Shown: piece after piece, positions 33,267 through 45,771 of the stretch
Position numbering within the stretch: position 1 is the stretch's first letter
How the letters are laid out: each line of letters begins with the position of its first letter
From: Nymphaea colorata
Taxonomy: Eukaryota; Streptophyta; Magnoliopsida; Nymphaeales; Nymphaeaceae
Length of the DNA stretch: 64,000 bases
NCBI RefSeq assembly: GCF_008831285.2
Contig: NC_045151.1
Coordinates: 3,407,544-3,471,543 of the forward strand
Reading direction: 5' to 3'
Translations under genes and position numbers: made by a program
The notes under the pieces: generated by a model
Database searches by the model: none
What the model was told of the DNA's origin: nothing
What the model saw: only the letters and a program-made list of their open reading frames with translations

Positions 33267-33709
33267 TCAAAATGGCTAGGTGATGCTTTGAGATTATACG
33301 AGAAATGGAAAGACTTATTCATTCATTTCTCTGGAATTAAATCCAGTTCCTAGATAATCTAGGGAACAATTACAGTCCATTATTTGCCTCTCAGGTCTGC
33401 ACAACAATTTAAGTAACTTTGCACTAGGAGGAAATCTTTGCAGGCATTTGATCAAGTTCTTTGTTTCCTTTTTCCAAAGAAAAGTTATTTCCGTGATGTT
33501 TTTGCTTTCTCCCCAAGAATGTCTTGGCTGTATGTATATGCATCTCAATTTAATGTATGTGGGAAATAAATAGTATCTTATAGGAAAAAGTATAATATCC
33601 TGAAGCATTTGTTTAGTTTTCTATTCATTTCTCACAAGCTGCATCTATGTATTTCCCATCTTTTGAAATGTGCATCATAGGATTGGAAATGTAGGTAGGC
33701 TCTCTCTCC

Positions 33710-33786
<77 letters not shown>

Positions 33787-33853
33787 GAAAAAAAATGGTA
33801 TGTGCATTGTTCCTTTATCTTTTGAGCATTTAAGTGTCTAATACCTTCCAATT

Positions 33854-33896
<43 letters not shown>

Positions 33897-34200
33897 TATA
33901 TATATAAGCTAATGAACTATGCCAGATGTGAATTGCTTCGACTGTTGTTTTAAGAAGATCATATAATTGAAGTTGAAAAGAAATAAAAACCCAAATGCAT
34001 TTTCAAGAAACTGAACCCCTTGAGGGAGGAAACAAATGTGTTTCCTTAATTGATACCTCTTGCCTCCTTTGAGGAATATTTCAGTCACTTGAAAATATTA
34101 CTATAAACTTTATCATTCGATCTTCACAAAATCAACAGACCAAAAAATTTTCATCACAAAATCAACAGACCAAAAAATTTTCATCACATCTAGCATATGA
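33267..34200. other. Spacer with compound microsatellites
   Basis: (TA)n then (GA)n at about 33712-33785, and (CT)n(CA)n(TA)n at about 33853-33906. Also a local direct repeat TCACAAAATCAACAGACCAAAAAATTTTCA near 34124 and 34153. No gene seen. Confidence 0.6.
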
Positions 34201-35618
34201 AAATCTGGTAGCTACTTGGATATGTACATACATATAGACAAACACACACACACCCCCACCGAGGATTTTGTGGGACTGATATGGGGTAAATGCCACACCA
34301 ACCCACATGTGGCTCTGCTACAGACTAAAGAAGCCATGATCCGTAGGCCTACAGCCCCTAAGAATCAGCAACATGCATCTTTGGCAAATATGCGCAAGAT
34401 CAGCATTTTGCATAATCAACCAGATATGGGAACTTCAAGACTCATCTCAGGGTGGCTAATTGTTGAGGCTTTAAGTTGGGTTCAGAGTCCATAGTTACAG
34501 AAAACGTGTTTTTTTTTTTAAAAAAAATATGATAAATTAACTGGCCATTTAAAACTAAAAAAAAACACGTTTTTAAAAGAAAAACATTAATAATGAATCT
34601 TTTTTTTTTAATTTTTTAATGTCAAACAGTTTTTTTTATTTGTTTCAAATGTACTTATCTTTCTCTTTCAATGTTTCTGCTATTAATTTCTCACTTATTT
34701 TATTTTTCCTTTATTTCTAGTTTTTTAAAATTTTTAAAGATTTACTATATTTTTCACATTTTTTTAAAGCTCGCCATATTATACTCGATAAAACCATCGC
34801 CATTTACAACTCGAGACATTATGGTTGAGATATACCCACAAAGGGAACCAGAAAAGGCAAGGGCATCCACAATTTCACATGTTCCTGTAAATGACCCTGT
34901 CTTGGGATTGGTGGCAATGAAGGTGCTGGACGTCTGGCATAATTCAATCCTAGGAAGAGATGGGCGGTTGGTCATGTGATTCAATGCATAAACAAGCTCA
35001 AGCTCCTCACAGTTCTGCTAAGAATCATCCTCAGTTGGGTTGCTGCGTGGCTCTGTCAATAGCCTTTAGTGCTGAAGAAGAGAGCGACTGGGACTCAATC
35101 CTCCTGACTGCAACGTCCTTGCTCAGAGATCTGATAAAATTGGATTGCACATCCTTGCAACCGAATTATGGTGCCTGATGGTCTCATGCTCTGTAACTTT
35201 GACACGCTATAACAAATAAAAGAAACGGAAATTGGAGGGCTGGAGATCGGTTGGATTAATGTGGTACTAACTTTTAAAATAAAGCGACAGAATTTCCACA
35301 TTATTGGCTACCACATGCAAGGCATTATTTCCAACAGTCGTCCATTCACTTATTCAAGTGGGAAAAAAAATTCATTTACCAACGGAACTGTGTTAGAAAA
35401 TGAAGGTCCTTGCTTTTAGAAAAGGAAGGAGAATACTATTGGCTGTAACAAACGAATCCTGCATGGAAGAGGAGCCTGGATCTTACCGAGTTCCCATTTG
35501 CTGCTTCTTTTTCTGTTATACATGGTAAAGTCCTGATGCAAGTAGGATAAAGATAATGGAATGGATTATAGCAGCCATGCTGAGTTGAGCCAATTCAGCA
35601 GATAAACAAAAGCGTGTC
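34201..35618. other. Spacer downstream of TNL gene 2
   Basis: Short frames near 34216-34494 and 34800-35180 have mixed composition and may be decayed coding sequence. I could not recognise a family. A/T homopolymer runs lie at 34508-34660. The last 300 bp should include the TNL gene 2 3' UTR. Confidence 0.35.
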
Positions 35619-36956
35619 TCAGTGGGTTCGCTGTTTCTTGCGACTAGGCTCATCATCAAGCACAAAATCCTCAGTAAAAAGAAGTCCCAACCATTGCATG
35701 CCCCTGTTCCAACCCCAATCTTTCATGTGGGTTTCCTCCACTTGGATCACTTTTTCCTGATTACCCAACCTAATGAACAACTTCCACTGAACTTCCCAAA
35801 CAGAATGCTCTTCCTTACAACTAGTAAATTGGATCATCCTGAATTCTTGGGTTTGTTGGCAGTACCCACTCTTTTGTGAAATTGTTTCTGAAACTTCGTA
35901 GTAGGGCTCATGTTTAAATTCCTTTTCTCCATTCCCCATGACTAGCAAATGCTGCAAGCCCTTCATCCTCCCCAATGGAAGGCCTCTCGGTTTTGTGCAT
36001 CTCAACATTCTGAGTGTTGTCAGCTTCTCAAGGTACACAATGGAACCAGGAAGGTGTTCAATGCCAGTGAATGAGATATCAAGCTCAACTAAGTTTGTCA
36101 TATTGCCAATAGAATCAGGCAATGTCCTTAAGGACTTGCAGAACCTCAGGTCTAACTTCTCAAGCTTCGTCATACGACCAATTTGATCTGGCAGCCGCTC
36201 AAGCATGCTGCACCAGTATAGTCGCAATTTTTTCATGTTCTTAAGATATACTATGGAGTCAGGAAGCTCTTTCATGTTTTGGCCATCAAAGTTAAGCTCA
36301 ACTAGGTTCTCAATTCGACCAATACAGTCAGGCAAACTTTTTAACTTAGAACAGCTTCTCACGTCCAACTTCTCAAGCCAGGTCATGCTTTGGACTGAAG
36401 CTGGTAGACTGCTTAATTGTCTGCAGCACCATAACTTGAGTTCCTTTAACTTCTTGAGAGATGATATAGAACTAGGAAGAGATTCAATTCCACACCCGTT
36501 GAGGTCAAGTTCAGTAAGATCTTCCATATTGCCGAGAGAAGCAGGCAATGTTCCTAATCTTTCGCAGCCATTTAAATCTAACTCCTCAAGTTTGGTCATG
36601 TTCCCAATAGAATCTGGCAGCTCTTCTAGGTCGGAACACCCATACAAGTAAAGCCGGTGAAGGTTCTTCAAAAGGCCTATTTTGCTGGGAAGCAATTTAA
36701 CACGTAGGTGCATAAGAGAAAGTTCTTCTAGGGAACTCAACCTGCAGAAACTGTCAGGCAGTCTTATTAATTTTGAACATGAACTCATGTTCAAGACTAC
36801 CAATCTCTGAAGGTCACCAATTGATTCATGCACCTCCCTCAAATTTTCGCAGCCATCCAGTGACAGCTTTTCTAACAATGGCATGGTAGAGAAATCAGGG
36901 GTCGTTTCGAGGTGCAGGCAATCACTCAAATGGAGCACCCTTAGTGAAGCAAACAC
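35619..36956 (-). CDS. TNL gene 2 exon 4: main LRR and C-terminus
   Basis: Acceptor CTGACAG before 36956; 446 codons including stop. Regular LRRs of about 24 residues, then the tail with WEVQWKLFIRL and DWGWNRGMQWLGLLF shared with TNL gene 1. Confidence 0.9.
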   Translation of the reverse strand: MFASLRVLHLSDCLHLETTPDFSTMPLLEKLSLDGCENLREVHESIGDLQRLVVLNMSSCSKLIRLPDSFCRLSSLEELSLMHLRVKLLPSKIGLLKNLHRLYLYGCSDLEELPDSIGNMTKLEELDLNGCERLGTLPASLGNMEDLTELDLNGCGIESLPSSISSLKKLKELKLWCCRQLSSLPASVQSMTWLEKLDVRSCSKLKSLPDCIGRIENLVELNFDGQNMKELPDSIVYLKNMKKLRLYWCSMLERLPDQIGRMTKLEKLDLRFCKSLRTLPDSIGNMTNLVELDISFTGIEHLPGSIVYLEKLTTLRMLRCTKPRGLPLGRMKGLQHLLVMGNGEKEFKHEPYYEVSETISQKSGYCQQTQEFRMIQFTSCKEEHSVWEVQWKLFIRLGNQEKVIQVEETHMKDWGWNRGMQWLGLLFTEDFVLDDEPSRKKQRTH

Positions 36957-39900
36957 CTGTCAGAAACAGAAGAGTGGGGGTGGGGGTTGGGAGGGAGGTG
37001 GGCGAAGAATTAGGAAAACAAGTTACAACCAAAAAATCATACACTTCGGATAAGCTTTACCAACCTTCTTCCTTGACCACCACCACCACTTTGTATGCCA
37101 AAGTCGTTCAATCTTACTCTTAGATAAGTCGAGAACTGCAACTTTATCAAGAGTAGCATAATCTGGCAATGATCTTAGCGGACACCCATGCCATTCTAAC
37201 CATCTCAGCTCCTTGGGCATGTGCTCATATCCCTTAAAGCGTGCAAAATTTGCACGAAGCAGCCTTAGATTAGGCAACTTCTGAAAACTTCACATTTGAA
37301 GTACTTCATCGGCAAAAGTCCTTCGAGGTCTAAGCTAATGCCTTCAATAAAAGCTGTTCCCTGTGCTCATAAACAAGTCAAAACAACTCAGCAGATTTTG
37401 TGTAAGTTCCAAAGGCAGAAATAGCTAAAAAACATGTATCATTTCATTAGTACATACTTTGTTTTCTCCCAGTACGTCCAGTACCTCCTCATGAAGCCAT
37501 AACCTACTATGCAGGCTAGGTTCATAAGGATGGCATTCTCTGACTATCCATCTGCCCATGTCCCTAAGCTGGTCATGCATCTCCAACTTCTTGCTTTTGT
37601 CAACCTTAATAAGAGACTTATGCAATAGTACTTTGACAGTTAAATTGGCATATAGGTCACAAGTATTCCAGACATAAATTGCATCATCCTTATCCATACC
37701 GACCAAAAGACATGCGATGTCAAGAAAAATTTTCTGTTCGTTATGATCAAGTCCATCATAGCTTATTCTCAATCTTTTCTGGACATCATTAAAAGGGATG
37801 CGCTTCAACTTCTCCAGAAAATCTTGCCATTCTTTTACGTCGTTCTTATCAAACAAAAAACAGCCAAATACTTCTAGTGCCAAAGGAAGCCCCCCAGTAG
37901 CAGATACAATTTTTTTAGATAGCCGCACATATTTTTCCGTTGGATAGACCCTTCCAAAGGCATGGTGACTAAAGAGCTGAAGGGATTCAACATTATTCAA
38001 GTAATCAGGCTGGTACCGCTCCTGTATGTTCTGAACATTTAATACATGCTCATTTCTTGTTGTAACAATAACTCTACTCCCCTTACCAAGCCATTCTTCC
38101 CTGACAGCCAGTGCTTTTATCTGTTCTTCATGATCAACATCATCAAGGACAACAAGAACTCGTTTTGTATGAAAACGTTCTTTGATTATGACAGCCCCTC
38201 GACTAGTGTCATCGATTTTAATTTCTTTACCTCCTAAAATATTAGCAATAAGTTTTTCCTGCAAATTGACCAACCTGTGTTGCGCAGCTGCTTCTCTAAT
38301 ATTGGGAATAAAGCTACATGCATCAAAGCTATCAAATAGCCTGTTATAAATTACTCTGGACAGCGTTGTCTTTCCTATACCGCCCATTCCATGGATCCCT
38401 ACCATCTTAACATCCTTAACTTCAAGAGACAATAATTTCATCACATCTTCTGCTCGAGAATCAATCCCGACTAAGTACTCAACTACATCCAATGGTGCAC
38501 TGTCAAACTGCCTCAAGACCTCCTTAACTATTAACTGGATCAACTTGGCCTCGTTACTGCTTGTTTTGCATCAGAAGTCAGAACAACAACAACAAAAAAG
38601 GTGCACAGGCTTGCCGTTAGTCTCATTATCATTTCCAGAAAAAATGATCAAATTCATTAACTCCAGTTCTACCACCACACAACCAACAGAAGTTTGCTAG
38701 GCACACTCCAGTTGGAGACTTGGAGGTCATGCTCTACAACAAGTCGGTGAAAGTGTTTCGACAATCGATGTGGATGAAACTCTTTTTTTGACGCTGCAAC
38801 AGGGAAAAGTCATCGCTCAAGAACATAGCGCGCGAGTGAATCACAAACGTTGGCGTTTTTCCGAAACAAAATATGCAAAAAGGGGAAACCGGAAAAAAAA
38901 TCTAAAAAACCGTGATCTTTTTGAAAAAAAGCCAACATAAAAATATTACATATTTATCTTGTTTTCTTTAAAATTTTTGAAGTTTCTTTAATATGTTTAA
39001 CAACTATTTGAATCTTTATAAATGTTTTTGTCAGAAAATAGCACAAAGCTCAATTTTTCATAATTTTTTCATTTTATTAATTTTAATTTTTCAAGAGAAC
39101 AAGGAGATGTTTCATGTTTGCCAAGGCGCTAAGCATGGCTGGCACAAGGCAGCTCTAAGCGGTCCAAAATAAAATCGTGATTAAAATATTAAAATCCACA
39201 GATCAAACATAATAAATTCAGGAAATCTAAGAAATGGTCTAAGAACCCAACACATGGTAGTCTAGTTTAAAAAAGAAAAAGAATTAATTTAAGGGAAAAA
39301 CAGACGCATATTATACAATCAATAAATTCCATAACATCAATAGTAAGAGTAGAACCAAGGCCAGTAAGCATTTATCAATAGTAACAAACTAAAAATTACA
39401 AATTAAAAATGGCGATTATACGAAGGTAATAAAAAGCGAAAAATCTGGCCAACATACTATATTACCAAATAACCATAATTGAATAACATTTATATAATAT
39501 TAATAAATGAATAGACTTGCCTACTTCGACAACAAAAGAAAAAGAAGAGAGGGAACTCACTACCCCCTTTTTGTTGACTTACAGGAAAAACAGAGAAAAA
39601 CTTTCCCCGTTGCCAAGAGAGAGGAAGATGTTTACCCATTATCAATGTTCTTGAGATCATATCCCTTCAATTCGGCTACATTTCGGAATGACTCCCTCCA
39701 TTCCTGCACCTTTTCCTTACCGAAGCGCGACTCATGGTCTCGAAACGCCTTCTCGAAGGGCCCCTTTTGATGGCGCACATCAGAAGGAACGACGTGGTAG
39801 AAGACGGGGATGACCTTCTTCTTGCACCGGAACATCATAGCCAGTTCCATCAAGCACCACCTGGACTCGGCATAGTTCTCAGACAAGATCGGTATGCAGA

Positions 39901-40114
39901 TGCCCGATCTCTCGATCGCCCTCCAGAGATTCTCTCCTATCTTCTCTCCGAGCCTCAACTCCTCCTCATCCATGAACGTGTGGATGCCCTTGAGGTCCAG
40001 GGCTTGATAGAGGTGGCTTGTGAAACGACTGCGGGTGTCCTCTCCCCTGAAGCTGAGGAACACCTTGAACTCCCACCTAGGAGAAGAAGAAGAGGATGGG
40101 GATGCCATCGCCAT
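35619..40114 (-). CDS. TNL gene 2: TIR-NB-ARC-LRR disease-resistance protein, with an exon-3 frameshift
   Basis: Exons: TIR 40114-39636, NB-ARC 38556-37458, first LRR 37360-37065 (or 37280-37065), main LRR 36956-35619. The start is put at the MAMASP methionine (40114); an upstream in-frame ATG exists at 40174. TIR is canonical: FLSFRGEDTR 19-28, SRWCLMEL with catalytic-position E90. NB-ARC: GMGGIGKTT 216-224, VVLDDVD 295-301, GLPLAL 382-387, MHD 486-488. About 14 LRRs and a basic tail (KKQR) follow. With the acceptor homologous to TNL gene 1, a missing base near 37278-37284 truncates the protein at 37265-37267, about 557 residues. With the TTTTCAG acceptor before 37280, the frame is kept and about 1,043 residues result. 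The gene sits in the same orientation as TNL gene 1 and is its paralogue. Confidence 0.88.
36957..37064 (-). other. TNL gene 2 intron 3
   Basis: 108-bp GT-AG intron. The matching TNL gene 1 intron (12039-12737) is 699 bp. Confidence 0.8.
37065..37360 (-). CDS. TNL gene 2 exon 3: first LRR segment, one base short
   Basis: 296 bp, compared with 294 (a multiple of 3) in TNL gene 1. GTAFIEGISLDLEGLL aligns well, then the frame must shift by one base before KLPNLRLLRANF. Donor GTTGGT. See the alternative acceptor at 37281-37283. Confidence 0.82.
37458..38556 (-). CDS. TNL gene 2 exon 2: NB-ARC
   Basis: Acceptor AAGCAG before 38556, donor GTATGT after 37458. 1,099 bp: one base completes the split Gly codon, then 366 codons. 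All nucleotide-binding motifs are intact. Confidence 0.9.
38557..39635 (-). other. TNL gene 2 intron 1
   Basis: 1,079 bp, AT-rich. The part from about 38820 to 39395 is repeated at 53830-54463 with scattered differences. Confidence 0.75.
39636..40114 (-). CDS. TNL gene 2 exon 1: canonical TIR
   Basis: 479 bp ending in phase 2 at donor GTAAAC. A Ser-rich start leads into WEFKVFLSFRGEDTR, a full BB-loop region (FMDEEELRLGEKI) and VIPVFYHVVPSDVR. The TIR domain hydrolyses NAD+ in active plant receptors. Confidence 0.9.
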
Positions 40115-40180
40115 TACATAGAGCAACAGAGAAGCTCTACATGTAGAAGCAGGAGGGAACCGGAATATGCGCAAGAATGA

Positions 40181-40940
40181 AGCAGATGGAGCCCATAAAA
40201 GGACCCAATTGATGTTTCTATTCCAAATCAGGAAGCCAGAACTTTGGTGGTGGAACGCGCCGTATTTGTATCGCCGAGAAACGTTGGAACAGGATCGTCG
40301 TCGTTATGTGGAACGCTGTTCGTCCACTTTCCGTCTCAGAAAAATTATTAAGGAGCTGTTTGGTGGCAGGGATACTTGGTTTTCACGAATGGTTCATGAA
40401 ATATTAAAACAGACTACTAGTGTTTCAAATTTGTCTAATCATTTGGTAAAATTTATTAAGACAAATTTATAAAACACTCACAAATATCCGTGCTAAAACA
40501 AACGAGAAAAAAAAAAAAACTCTTCTTGTCAACTGTCTCCAAATCTTGAATTTGCCACTCTATTTAAGGGTCCTTTAGATTTTAAATTAGATTTGCTTAA
40601 ACGATTATTGTGAAAATAGATTTCCTGCAATGAAGATTTAAGATAAAACAAAAAAATTTAAATATGAGAACTGGCTAGCTCGCTTAGGCCAGCCTGAAAT
40701 GCTATCTGCTTACCTTTGTTCTTTTTTGCGGAACATTAGTTGCTCGCCCTTTTTTAGTGCATTTCTTGAAGAAGCTAAAGGTGAAAGTTTCAAACTTGAA
40801 ATAACTAGGAACATGAAAAATAGCTAACTAAAAGGACCTTCACAATAATTTCAGTGTAGAATAAAAAGTGTTTTCCAGTTCAGATTGGAACAGTTCTTTG
40901 AGACCAGACTTTCGAATGGGAGGTCAGAGAAAGACAAATT
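40181..40940. other. Upstream region of TNL gene 2
   Basis: Should carry the TNL gene 2 promoter. A minus-strand TTTATAAAT lies near 40459-40467 but is about 350 bp from the ATG. No clear transposon end. Confidence 0.35.
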
Positions 40941-43170
40941 CGCTGCTCATTAATTCAGCCTTTAGAAGAAGAAGTTATGCTGAAGCAAATGGCCAGGGCT
41001 AAATGGCTTAAGGATCGGAATTCATCCACTATTGAGGCCAGTGCTAGACACTTCAAGAAGCTTTTTGCAAAAGGACACACTTCTGGTATTCTTTTGGGGG
41101 ATTTGTGTCCTAGGAACCTTGTTACTGTAGCTGAAAATGAATTTTTACTTTGTCCTATCTATGATGCCGAGATAAAGTGGGCTGCCATGGAATCCAATTC
41201 AGATGGTTCTTCAGGTTTGGATGGATTTTCTTGCTATTTCTTTCAAATGTTATTGGGATATAGTCAAGCTGGATATTTCTAATGCAACTAAAAAATCTTA
41301 TTCAAACGGAAAAATGTTGCAGAAATTGAGATAGAATCATCTGATTTTGATTACTAAAAAGAAGAATTCAGATCACATAACGGATTATAGACTCATTACA
41401 TTGCTCAACAGTGTGTTCAAACTTATATTTCATGTGATGGTTTTAAGAGCAAGATAAATCTTAGATCGTTTAATTTCATAGCAGCCAGGGGCTTCCTTGT
41501 CCAGCAAAAGTGTCCAACAGACATTTCTTACTATACATGAGATTAGCTTTGTTATGTCTAACAACAGGACTGGTTCTATTAGTGCTAAAATCGATCTAAC
41601 AAAGGCTTATGATCAAGTGGATTGGGATTTTCTTGAGACTACATTAAAATGTTTGGGTTTTCACCAAAACTTGGATTGATAGAATCATGTGTTGCGTCAC
41701 TAGGTTTTCTTATGCCATGTTTATAAATAGGTGAGGATGTGAACTTTTTTCCTAGTGAGAGCGAATTAAGGCAAGGGGACCCTCTGTCCCTTCACCTCTT
41801 TTTGATCATCAAGGAGATTTTTTCAAGGTGATTCCAGGTTGAGAATATGAGGAAGATGATTGATATTCCTAGCTTGGGTAGAGGAATTCATGGGGTCCCT
41901 GCAGAAATACATGTAGATGATATTTGCCTATTTGTTAAAGCTTCCCAGAAATTTCTTTCCAAGCTTATGATTGTCCTGGCTGAGTTTCAATCATGTGCAT
42001 GTATGAAAATTAATATGCCTAAAACTAGTTTCTTTCCTTTGGCCTTGTGAACAACATCTCCAATCAATTTGGTTGGACTAGAGGAGTCTTTCCAAAGAAA
42101 TATTTGAGACTTCCTCTATCTCTAAATCAACTTCTGGTTTCATATTGGGATGTGGTTTTGCGTAAGATGCAGAATAAGCTTTCTCATTGGAAATGTAAGA
42201 TGATGTCTTTTGCAGGCAAATTGTGTCTAACTAAATCTGTTTTGGCTGCTCTTCCCTACTATTGACTCTTGATTTTGAAATGGCCTTCTTCGTTTATGTA
42301 AAAAAAAATGGAGAATGTCATGATCAAATTTCAATTGGGATACACAGAATAAGCCGTAAACTTCATAGGTAGAAATGAGTCATAAACTTCACCTTATTTC
42401 CACAAAAGTGTTATCATTGCCTATAGAGGAAGTTGGATTGTGGATTCATGTTGATTTTCAGCTGGAAATGTTAATAGTTGAGATCTCACTAGATTTTGGT
42501 CTAATCCATGGGTCAGATGTACTCTAGGTCTGGCCCAAATGATCGCATCTCTCTAATGGTAATGTCATTAACTTGAGTTCTTGTTATGATTCACTTTGTT
42601 GGAAAGACTCCAAAGTACCCATTCATTCCAAATGACAGATATGGAAACACTTACACATTAAAGGACTTGTTGTAAAATGGATGAGATGGTTTGGATTAAT
42701 AAATCCATACCAAGAGCTTTCTGGTTTGTATATATCAATGGCCATAATCAGCTCCTTATTGATTCCAAACTCCAAAGGATTGGTATTCTTTTGGCCTTCA
42801 TATGTAGAACTTGCAGACATAATGGTGAGGACCAACACCACCTATTGTTTTCATGCCCTTATTCCGTTAGCATTTGGAATGATGTAGCATCCAAGTTTGG
42901 TATCAACCTTGTGTTACGCAATCTTTTGTTCTTGCCTTACTTGGTGGTTCAAAAGGAAATTTCCCTACAAGGATTTCAAACATTGTCGAAATATTTGCTT
43001 CAGCATTATCATATGTAAATTATGTACTTTCAGAAATTTCTTGGTTCATAATGATACATCTAAGTATTTGGTGATGCTAAAACTGAAATTTGGTCTACAT
43101 TTGTGGAGTTGTTCCTCAAACAGGGTTGGTCTGTCCATGTTCATAATCTCAATTTGACTAGTATCTGGAA
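40941..43170 (+). pseudogene. Decayed LINE (L1-type) reverse transcriptase
   Basis: Fragments in order: EEEVMLKQMARAKWLKDRN near 40970, then PIYDAEIKWA..SNSDGSSGLDGF (to 41282), then AKIDLTKAYDQVDWDFLE (41590-41640), a degraded RQGDP block near 41770, then HVDDICLFVKAS (41905-41945, the YADD site altered), KINMPKTSFFPL, FPKKYLRLPL, and finally the zinc-binding CRTCRHNGEDQHHLLFSCPYSVSIW. This is the plant L1 order. Stops and frameshifts separate every block. Such elements move by target-primed reverse transcription. No 5' end or endonuclease part was found. Confidence 0.88.
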
Positions 43171-44640
43171 TTTTTAGCCCATATTGGTGGAGGAAATCTG
43201 TAAATGGCTATGCCATTTAAATCACATCAGACTTCAAGGGTAAAAGAGGATTTTGTGTTAGGATCATTTGGAAGGATGGAGAGATTCTTTCTGGATATGT
43301 CTTGCATCTTGATAAAGATGATAAGTTTTCATAAATGAAGGTTTTTCTAAAACTTATGAGCAATGTTGTTAAATGCGATGAGGCAAAGCGAAGCATAAAG
43401 CGCATAATGCCTATGAAGTGAAGCAGAACAACCTGAGGTGAGGTGAGGTGAAGTGTAAGTATGAGGACCAAAATCTTCAAGTACATAGTATCTATAAAAA
43501 TAATGTAAAATTGAAAATAACTGTTAAAATAACAAATATGTTAGTAAAGACCAAGATAAAAAACATGTTTGCTCGTATTAATCATCGTTCATAACATCGT
43601 ATATGTATATCCATGTTTAGATATGTGGTTTGTTTAGATTTATGCCCTCGGGAAAGAAAATCATATTCATGTTTGGATATATGAACCAAAAGTAGGCATG
43701 GTAGACAAACAAAATGGAAACCACATTGCGATAACTAATGAAAAGTAGAGCTGGGCATGTGATATATACACACACACACAAACACATACATAAATGTGTG
43801 TGTGTATGTGAGTGAAAGGATTAGGGAAACGATATAGTTACTTTTCAGTTCTCAATATCATCAACATGTATAAAGAGTAAAGTTGAAACATGTTATCAAC
43901 TACATGCTTTCTAAAATGGAGTTAATTCTAAAGGACCAACTGTGCTAGAGGAATTACAATGGCAGAATGCTCATGAGGACATGATTTTGGTTTCTTCTAA
44001 CTAAAAGTCCCCATTCTAAAGCAATGTCCTAAGATTTTCATTTTAAAACTTGAGGATTATGGAACGGGCAGCCACTCTAATGAAGAATTTACACAACCAA
44101 TAATTCATAAAGCTGAGAGGGATAGATAGAGAAAGGGAGAGGGAATGACCACTGCCTGCAAAACATGAAAAAAAAAAACTGATCAGCTTTATGAAATTGC
44201 AAAATTTAATAGTACTCACATTGCAAAAGAAATTTAAAAAAATGAAAAGAGATACCAGCATGAACCAATAACAGGCCAGCCTCATATTTTCGGCTTGCAG
44301 CACATAAAGAGAGAACTGAAGTTAGAGAGAGAGAGAGAGACCGGTTGAGAGATGTTCAAAACTAAAATAGAAAGCACTCGCGTATGCAGCCGGAAAACAC
44401 TAGCCGGCGTTCATCGCAGACTCAGAGGAGTGCCGGCAGCTTAGTCGTTGTCTAGAGAGCATGAGAGGGAGAGAGACAACAGGAGAATTTTTTGGTTCAA
44501 ATGAACAAAACAGGCAAGGTTTTTCTCTTTTTTAATTCAAATTGGAGAAGAGGTCAAAGGGGCTCAACCAGTCAAAACCCTCTTTTGCGGCCGATGAAAA
44601 TTAATGCAGCGTTAAAACTTGAAATGTTTAGAAATTACAA
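43171..44640. other. Spacer between LINE fragments
   Basis: Possible LINE tail sequence at first, then AT-rich DNA with a TG/CA microsatellite near 43765-43810 and a GA run near 44322-44340. The 44340-44480 part is GC-richer; no gene recognised. Confidence 0.4.
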
Positions 44641-45771
44641 AAGAAAAGACACTTCATTATGAAACTTGATATTTCAAAAGCACACAACAATGTAGATTGA
44701 AAATTCTTGGAGTGGTCTCTAAATTCTTTGGGTTTTGCAGACTTTTGGATCTCAAGAGTTATGAAAGTTGTATCTTCTATATCATTTGCCATGTTGACTA
44801 CTGGGCGTAAGGGACAACAATTCCCGTGTGGAAAAGGTATTCGCCAGGGCGACCCTTTATCCCCTCTTTTATTCATTTGTGTGGTAGAATTGTTGTTTAG
44901 AAGGCATATATGAAAAGTGATGCAGAAAAATATTTTCCCTCCCAAAATTACTTGTGAGACATGAAGACCGAACTTGAAAATCTCTAAAAGACTAAATTAC
45001 TCTCATTTACTGGCATAATTTGTCCCGTTAGACATGTCATTCAACAATTAGTTGGCTGCTAGTCTATGTTTTTCAAATTGCCTTCATGCATTCTTGATTT
45101 TATTAGGAAAGTATGCTCTAGTTTTATATGGAGTGACTCAGATAACAAAAAGAAATGCCATCTCAGTGCTTTGTAACCCTGTAAAGGAAGGAGAAGTGGT
45201 TAATACTCTTACTATGAATACAGCATATAGCATCTTTCGATGTATTATTCAAATTCTTTGTTTGGCAAATAGATGCATTGCATTATGTGTAAAAGGGAGG
45301 AAGCATCTTATAAATCATTTGTTTGTCAAATTGAAAGTGGTGGTCTTAGCCTGGAATTGCATTGCTAGAAAATTCAATGTTAAGCTGAGAAAATGGATTC
45401 ACTCAGAAATGCCTGGATTTGGTGGTGGCAGAAACCATTGAAGCAATGCTGGATCAAAAAATGCTGGTGTTTGTCTTTCTCGATGATCATATGGAATACA
45501 TGGAAATTAAGAAATGCATTAATTCATGAAGAGAGAGGCAAAGTTAATAGAAGAGAATGTTCAATGGAAAGGATGCAGATCTGTTTCTGCAAAAAAGAAT
45601 TGGAATGTAGAGAAATTTTTTTTATCCAAGGTGCTAAAAAATAGAACAAATAGAACTATGCTGAAGATATGGTCGTCATGGCTCTTCGAAGAAACAACGG
45701 TCGTCTGTCTTGGCAATTTTATTGTTAACATTAACGACAACATGTTTAGGTATGTCAATAAGCCCTATTAA
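44641..45771 (+). pseudogene. Second decayed LINE fragment
   Basis: MKLDISKAHNNVD followed by a stop and FLEWSLNSLGF.DFWI, then FPCGKGIRQGDPLSPLLF (to about 44880), then after a gap KGRKHLINHLFVKL, WN.IARKFN and finally MIIWNTWKLRNALIHEE. These are reverse transcriptase block 3-4 and the C-terminal zinc-binding/terminal region of plant L1. The central catalytic part is missing. Confidence 0.8.

Noticed and set aside
35619-40114. Calling TNL gene 2 simply a pseudogene
   Set aside because: Only one base is missing, all other exons are intact, and an inner acceptor gives a continuous frame; a sequencing error is also possible.
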